The translations under genes were made by a program, and so were the position numbers. A DNA stretch of 64,000 nucleotides, from contig NC_133220.1 in the NCBI RefSeq assembly GCF_040436345.1, forward strand, positions 1,881,056-1,945,055. The letters run 5' to 3'. Under the pieces are notes generated by a model, which saw nothing but the letters and a program-made list of their open reading frames with translations, was not told where the DNA came from and made no database searches. Numbering within the stretch: position 1 is the first letter of the stretch; the number at the start of each line of letters is the position of its first letter. Shown piece by piece: positions 57,742 through 64,000 of the stretch. The DNA is from Pagrus major. Taxonomy: Eukaryota > Chordata > Actinopteri > Spariformes > Sparidae.

Positions 57742-58263
57742 CAGTGATGGAGTGTGACGAAGTACTTTTACTCAAGTACTGTATTTAAGTACAATTTTGA
57801 GGTACTTTTCTGCTACTTTATTGTCATTTTGGAGGCAAATATTGCACTTTTTTCTCCACTACATTTATTTGATAAGTTTAGTTACTAGTTACTTTACAGA
57901 TTACATGCTGAGTAGAAGTAGTAGTGCATTTTTTAATTAATTTATTTTATCTGATATCAAATTTTAAAAAACACCGAATAGTAGAATTGATAATCGATCG
58001 ACTCATAGTAGTATAAGTACGTTCATACATGTAAATATATGTGTAATTTACTTTTACTTGTACTTTTATTCCCTCTAGCAGCGTCGTAAAAAGTACACAA
58101 AAGTCAGTAATATTTAACACAATATCTGTACTTTTACTCGAGTATGACTTTTATGTACTTCAGGTCGTCTTCAGCAGGACTTTTACTCGCAGGGCTTATT
58201 AGTAATAGAGTACTTTTACAGTACTTTTACTTGAGGATTTCCTTCATATTTCCTCCACCACTG
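57742..58263. mobile_element. hAT-like nonautonomous element
   Basis: Ends 'cagtgatggag' and 'ctccaccactg' are imperfect inverted repeats of the common fish CAGTGGTGGA type, with many 'agtacttttac' motifs inside. No transposase; no clear 8-bp target duplication was found by eye. Confidence 0.6.
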
Positions 58264-58425
58264 GTATCCAGTCACAAACACACGGCTCTGCTCTGGTGTG
58301 AGCACAGTTAATCTAATCAAGATGCTGAAGTGAAGTAAGTGAAAACGTCGGTGATGAAACTCATCGTCATAAATCAACATGGAAACTGAAAACAGAGTGA
58401 TGATGTTTCTCTGGAGAGGGAAAGC

Positions 58426-58515
58426 AGGAGGAGGCAGGAGATCTGGAGGGAGAAGGGAGGGAGGGAGGGAGGGGAGGAAAGGGAAAGAGGGGAGGAAAAC
58501 AGGAGAGAGAGGAAC
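58426..58515. repeat. G/A-rich (ggga)n tract
   Basis: Imperfect purine-only stretch on the plus strand. Confidence 0.8.
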
Positions 58516-59035
58516 TTTTACCGGAAGATGTCGTCACTCGAAGAATTTCCATGAAGTAGCACAAAACCCTGCAGGCGACCAGCTTCCCTTTTTTTCTTTT
58601 TACAGGAAACACAGCTCAGACATTCAGAAAACAAAATGAGGTGACGTCATGCTCAAATTTAAACATCCCTAGTTGGAATTAACACTGTTTTCCTTTCTGT
58701 CATACCACAGTATGTGGACAACCCAATTAATGTTTTTTTTTAACTCAAGCTGATCTTTCTCTAGTGTTAAAACAATCAACTTTTAATCAAAGTCTTTCAG
58801 GTCACCACACACTGTGTAGATAAGATAACACCCTGCTGATTACTGACAAATGGCACGTTATAAAACGGCCCACTATTAGCTCCTTATCATGTCATTAATG
58901 AAGACAAACAACAGCAGATGTGGGTCGCAACACTGGACTTTTCTTTCTTTTTCCCTTTCTTTTTACTTGGAAAATACTGAAACATAGAAATTAAAGAGAA
59001 ACAAGAAAACTTATGGTAAGTGAGAAAGGAAGTAT

Positions 59036-59045
59036 ATAGATAGAG

Positions 59046-59108
<63 letters not shown>
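59036..59108. repeat. (TAGA)n microsatellite
   Basis: About 15 units. Confidence 0.95.
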
Positions 59109-59109
59109 C

Positions 59110-59380
59110 AAAATCTCTTTGTTTTCATGACTGAATAAACAAACTGACCTTAAAGGACAACACAATTTATACCGTTTTACTTTGTTTATATGTGGCGGAC
59201 CCTGCCACCTTTTAGCTTCAAACAGTGTTCTGGGACCTTATTTTCCTCTGAGAACAGCTTGTTGATTCACTGATGAAAAAAGTTTGTATTTTTTATTTTT
59301 ATTTTGTATTATTACCTCATTGTTATTGTAAATATTAAAATTCTGAGTTTGAATTTCTTCTCCAAAACTACGTAATCGAA
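59110..59380 (+). repeat. TTAA-family MITE copy, diverged
   Basis: Carries 'aaactgaccttaaaggacaa', 'gtggcggaccctgccacc' and 'cagtgttctgggacc'; the left end is lost against the TAGA repeat. Confidence 0.7.
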
Positions 59381-59589
59381 AAGTTAATCAAGTTACATAA
59401 ATCACAAAAAAACAAACGCAATAGAATACAATTTAAAAGCCAAATGATAAAGAATAACTAAAGAATGAATACAAATAGGTAGTTGAATGCACACAGTTCA
59501 CATTTAAATATGTAAAGTAGGCCTACGACGCTGAAAATAACATTTAAACGCTAATATTGTGTTGATAATCACACTTCCGTCAAGTGATT

Positions 59590-60046
59590 TATGCTTTTAT
59601 TTTGAAGGATCCGCCGGTGTTTCTCTGCTCGGTGCGTCCGGGTGACTTGACGCGCTGGGCGGCGGGGGGGCGGGGCACCTGTTGAACGTGACAGACGTTT
59701 ACCGTAAGAGAAAGGTTGTGGGCGTGACGTCACAGCCCGCCCGCTCGCTGATTGGCGGAGAGTCGGGGGAGGGGGGGGGAGTGAAATATAGCGCAGAGGA
59801 GCCCGTGAGGAGCCTCAGTGGAGCCGAGCAGTCACCGGACAGAACCAGAACCGCGCAGACGAGTCAGGGTGATTTAAAAAGTGGACAGTTTCTCTATAAA
59901 CCTCTGCTTCTGTTGGACTATACCGGGACACGGGACACCGCATCGGTTCAGTGTGAAAAAACCTCAACTAACGGCTTTTTCTTCCAAGACTTTTTTTTTT
60001 TTTTTTTAAACAAAACTTTAGCGGTTAATCTGCGCGAGAGGACACA
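59590..60046 (+). promoter_or_regulatory. GC-rich promoter and 5' UTR of the downstream gene
   Basis: CpG-rich after a long AT-rich region. GC-box-like 'ggggggcggggc' at about 59664-59677, a palindromic CRE TGACGTCA at 59725-59732, an inverted CCAAT box (ATTGG) at 59751-59755, and a weak TATA-like 'aaatata' near 59784. The start site is probably near 59800-59830; the leader then runs to the ATG at 60047. Confidence 0.65.
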
Positions 60047-60100
60047 ATGCTCAGCCTCTGCCTCGTGCTGATGTTATCTGCCTCCGTGTGTCCAGAGTCG
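60047..60100 (+). CDS. signal-peptide first exon, possibly syndecan-4
   Basis: 18 codons, MLSLCLVLMLSASVCPES, ending exactly at a consensus donor (TCG|GTAAGT), phase 0. The ATG context is good (acaATGc with A at -3). A hydrophobic leader alone in exon 1, ending in ...ES before a long first intron, is the pattern of vertebrate syndecans (human SDC4 exon 1 ends ...VAES as recalled). Other secreted or type I membrane proteins could have the same layout, so the name is tentative. The remaining exons are to the right of the window. Confidence 0.5.
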
Positions 60101-63100
60101 GTAAGTTGTTCCGCTCACACACCCATTTTAATTCAAAGTGTACGTGTGGAAACTTTTATTTGTTGTCCCGCTCGGCTCGGCTCGGTTCGGCAGCTGCTAG
60201 CTAAAAACACGCTACTCCGTTAGCGGTGATGAGCCGTGAACGCGGCTCCGCTCCGCTGTGATTTGTGTCTGTCAAGTGTCTGACGGAGGGAGGCGGCTCG
60301 TCCCGGGTCAACACCGCACACAGCGGATTAATCCCCGGAGCATCGGTGTTGTTAGCCAGCTAGCTTCAGTGCTACAGCCCCAGTGAGTGAGTGAGTGTGT
60401 GTGTGTCGGCCGGTGGAGGGGAGAGGAGAGGGGGGCAACACAGGCGTCCACAGCCCGCTGCTAGTGTCCAGCGTGGGGCCCAGATGAGGGGGGGAGTCGC
60501 TCAAGTCACTTCTCCTGCCTCTGATGGGTCAAATCAGTGGGACATCTGGGCTGATGTTCACACAGGAATCACTGTTATTGATCAGTGAGTCAGAAAGAGT
60601 TGGCACACATTTGATTTCACGTCCCTCTGCTCTTAAAGAAGCTGTGTGTGAGTCTCCAGGTCTCCATGTTGTTGTGGCTTCAGTGTCTTTTCCCCCCTCA
60701 TGAGACTCGGTTCTGGTTCTGATGTGGTGCAGAGATTGATGAGTGATTTAGTTTAATCAGATTAAAGTTCTCTCAGCGTCTGAATCATCCTGAAGTGTCT
60801 GTTTCTCAGTTAAATAACACTGTTTAGGACTCGCTGATACTTTAAGTTAAAGGAGCGGTCTGTAGTTTCTGGGGAAGAAATGTTCATCTGAACAAACTAA
60901 ATAAACAAACTCTCTTTGTTTTCATGACTGAGTAAACAGAGTAAACAAACTGACCTTAAAGGACAACACAATTTGTTTGTATATGGCGGACCCTGCCACC
61001 TTTCTAGTGCTCTGGGGCCCTTGTTTATTCACTTATGGAACAAAGTTTGTTACTTCAAAACTACACACTGCCCCTTTTAATCATCATGTGATCTAAAACC
61101 ATGCTGAAGTGTCTGTTTCTCAGTGGACGTCCCACTAAAAGACTCTTTGGGTTTAAGTTAAATGTTGTGGAAAGTTAACGCCCGACTTGATGCCAAAACA
61201 GTGCGTGTCCCGAGCAGCCGCTCTGAGCTGGAAGTGGTCGACTTACGACTTGTATTTTTTGTTGTTGTTTGTTTTTTGAAGAGTTTTGTGCTGAGGTTAT
61301 TTTTCACATTGTGACCTGTCCTGATTTGTCACTTTGGATTTTTCTGCATTGTAAAGCCCTGTGTCTGTGTGGACTTTTCCATATTATGTCACCTCATGTT
61401 CTCCAGGGTTTTCCGATGTTGTCCTGTATATTACTGACGCCTTTCTTCCACTGCCACCAAAGCCTGGTTTCTTCCCCAACTATTCATGAAATGCAGGTTA
61501 TTCAGACACGTTTTGACCCAGTCCTTTACCATGTGATGGTAGTATGTGTGTGTCTAGAAAGAAACTTGAGATTATTGTGTTTTGGCTTGATTTAGTGTCC
61601 ATACATACACTACTGAACACATCAGCATGTACAGTGAGAAATTATTGACACCAAGATGATTAATAAAGGGAACTTGAGATCTTGGTACCATTTTGAATCT
61701 CAGCAGTACAATAGGTGTTTGCATCATTTCTGGCGTCATCACCAAAAAGTCGACTCTGGCGTGGAAGGAGGAGGCTGTCATTTGTGTCCAGCTTCATGTT
61801 TTCTCACTGTCTTTAATGTTGTGAGGCTACATTTAGTTTGAGTTTATTAGATTAGGCTTGATTGAATTAAAGTGGACTGTTGGGCTTTGGCTGAGGTATG
61901 CGCTCTACCGAGTTCCACTCTAGTTTCTAATTGTGTATCCTGGAGTGTTAATACAGGCCACCCACACACAAACACATGCACCCTGCCCCCCCATTTCACC
62001 CAGTTGGTCAGTACAAATGGTGTGACTGGCAGTAACACACTGGTCGGTCCAGGACGGATGCCTGAAGCACTTTAAATGAAGCAGGGTTTCACAGATGTGA
62101 CCGTCGCCTTCTTCGCTGAGATGTTTTATGACACGTGAAAGTTTCCCGTGTGGAGCCACAAACGTCCTGGACTCTGATCCCGGATTGAAGAGCTGAACTT
62201 CATCTGCCTTCAGGCGTCCTGTCTCCGTCCTGACGGCTGGTTGGATCCTCCTCTCCTTTACTATCTGTTACATTCCTGAAAGCCGCGGAGCTTCTGCTGC
62301 TCGCTCTGCCTCGTCTTGTCGTCGCCCCCTCGCTCCCCTCTCCTCTTCTTCTTCTTTTTTGATTTCCCCTCAGGAATGTGACCTTTGGTGACCTTGACCG
62401 GCCCTCTCAGGGATTTTGCACACTTGGAGGGATCTCAATAGGGCCCCGGGGCCTTTTCATAAGGGACACTCCTTTCCGCTAGCCTAGCCTAGCGTGGATA
62501 CACCTACAGCTTTCCCACCAGAATACACTCTGTTTCTGGTGCCTCTTTTTAAATGAGCGGTTACCCTCCAGGTTTCAGGTTCTGCTTCTTTGACGTCAGT
62601 CCACCGTCTCCCCGCCTGTCCCCTCTGTCCCTGTGATCAATTGTCCTCGTGGCTTTTTTCTTTCTCTCCTTTGCTGCTCTTTCCTTTGATGGATACTTAG
62701 CCTCTGAGCTATGACAATCCTTCCCTCCCTCCTTCCAGCCTTTTCTTCTCTCTACCCACTGAGGTCATTATTGGTATGTGGGTTTGGCGTTCCCAGCTAA
62801 TCGATAACAATGTTCTGCTACCTGACAAAAGAGCGTGCTCTGAATACAAAAAAGGGCTTTTTGGGAGCCTCAGGAATGATGGGAATGTTTTTTATCAATG
62901 GACTGAGTTGGCTTTTTTCCCCGTCAACAATCATTTCTAATTCTGGGAAGTTTGATTGAGCTGCCCGCGGTCGACCATTTTGATTTCTTTCAGACGTGCA
63001 GAGCTGTGGCCGGGCCGAGACCTCGTGTACAGTTTTATCAGTTTGTCCAAAATAGACCAGGGCAAACAAATCCTGTTCTTCGTGCCTTTTTCCAGTGACC

Positions 63101-64000
63101 TCAGCATTTTCTGCCCTTGTACGGCAACACAAGTCACCACGAGTCCTTCGTGACAGAGTACTGGGTGAAGGTGAAAGATAAGAAGTACAGTTTGTTTTTT
63201 GTGTCTTTTTTATTTAAAGGGCACATTAGAAAGGCTGCGCTGTCATTGGACAAAAGTCTTACCAAACTTTCTGCGAGTTCATTTCAATTAGTCTAATCAC
63301 TTTAATTTACCAAATGTGCCTGCGATGGCAACTGCTGTGGTTAATCAGGGTAAAAAAAAAAAATCCTCTTTGCCCCGAAGTTAATCCATGTTGCACCACC
63401 AAACCTCAGCTTGTTGCCTTTGGAGCCTCGGGGCTGAGTCCATTTGTTATATCTTGTTGGAATGTCACTGGTTTTGTATTTAGCTCCCAATCATTTGCAC
63501 CAGAATGAGCCCGTTTCTTTTTTCTTTTCTTTTTTTTAAGGAAGTTTTTTTTTTTTGTCTCTTTTGCATGATGGGGTGCACTGAAAGCACCGCGTGGTGA
63601 AAAGAACGCAGGGAGGGAAAGAGGGGAGCATGATAAATAGTATCAGTAGGATGTAATAATGGTTCCTGCATTGCTGTCCGCTGGTCTATAAAATCCCTTT
63701 GGGCCGAGGAATGTTGGCACAGAGAGAGGAGGTTTTTGTCCTTCCTGCCTGTGATGGAGAGCAGTCGAGAATCTGACTCCCCCCTCTCCTCTCCCCTCCC
63801 CTACCTCCCTCCACCCCTTTTCAACCATTACACTTTCTGGCAGTTGTAACGGGAACTATATGAATACATTTAGGGCAGGAGTCAACCATAAACCTCCTCC
63901 TTTTCTGGTTATATCACCCCCATACAACTTCTTTTTTTACTCTTATTGCTGAAGCCACTTTCCAGGTAAACAGTGTGAACACTCTTACAGCAGGGAGGCA
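60101..64000 (+). other. intron 1 of the signal-peptide gene
   Basis: No second exon could be recognised. Contains a full TTAA MITE (60851-61076). From about 62200 to the end the sequence has few repeats and many C/T and T runs, and may include conserved regulatory DNA. Open frames here lack plausible starts or homology. Confidence 0.5.
60851..61076 (+). mobile_element. TTAA MITE in intron 1, full length
   Basis: 226 bp, starts 'aggagcggtctgtagttt', flanked by TTAA on both sides (60847-60850, 61077-61080). Independent insertion of the same family as the TRIM-associated MITE. Confidence 0.85.

Noticed and set aside
61269-61595. 108-codon frame in intron 1 of the right-hand gene
   Set aside because: No ATG at its start, Cys/His/Leu-rich composition typical of T-rich noncoding DNA, no domain.

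Overview
The window is nuclear DNA of a teleost fish, probably a perch-like species. The evidence is split genes with GT-AG introns, AATAAA poly(A) signals, abundant (CA)n microsatellites, TTAA-flanked MITEs and the typical teleost 'agtacttttacttgag' and 'gctaacatgct' repeats. Nothing in it looks bacterial.

Layout. (1) 1-1680, minus strand: first coding exon of gdf5 (BMP/GDF growth factor) and the start of its first intron; the rest of the gene lies left of the window. (2) 1681-5091: gdf5 upstream DNA and repeats. (3) 5092-41505: a recent tandem array of TRIM genes, all on the plus strand. It holds eight full-length, coding-intronless RING / B-box2 / coiled-coil / PRY-SPRY genes of 458-462 aa (TRIM35-like, also called zinc-binding protein A33-like in fish) and two loci cut back to the RING. 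(4) 41506-59500: about 18 kb without a recognised gene, rich in simple repeats, with a 1.56-kb minisatellite of 34/37-bp units at 49721-51280. (5) 59590-64000: a GC-rich promoter with GC box, CRE and CCAAT motifs, an 18-codon signal-peptide exon (60047-60100, possibly syndecan-4) and about 3.9 kb of its first intron.

The TRIM array is the notable part. Two gene designs occur. Type a has a noncoding first exon and a 108-bp 5' UTR intron carrying an IRF-like motif, and all copies but the first have a 225-bp TTAA MITE just upstream. Type b has a different candidate first exon and an intron of about 680 bp. Only one type b gene (33063) is whole; the other two are RING stubs. Six copies of a 53-bp SPRY-tail fragment sit downstream of genes, all cut at the same base, and the array itself ends at that base (41505), which records the exchange that founded the array. 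Gene 1 keeps the empty site of the MITE, so it is the oldest type a lineage. Coiled coils are almost identical among copies while short SPRY stretches and the RING/B-box linker vary in a mosaic way, as expected for gene conversion combined with diversification of a recognition surface.

TRIM proteins of this design are E3 ubiquitin ligases. Fish lineages of such genes are often linked to antiviral immunity; that role is inferred here from family and motifs and not shown by the sequence.
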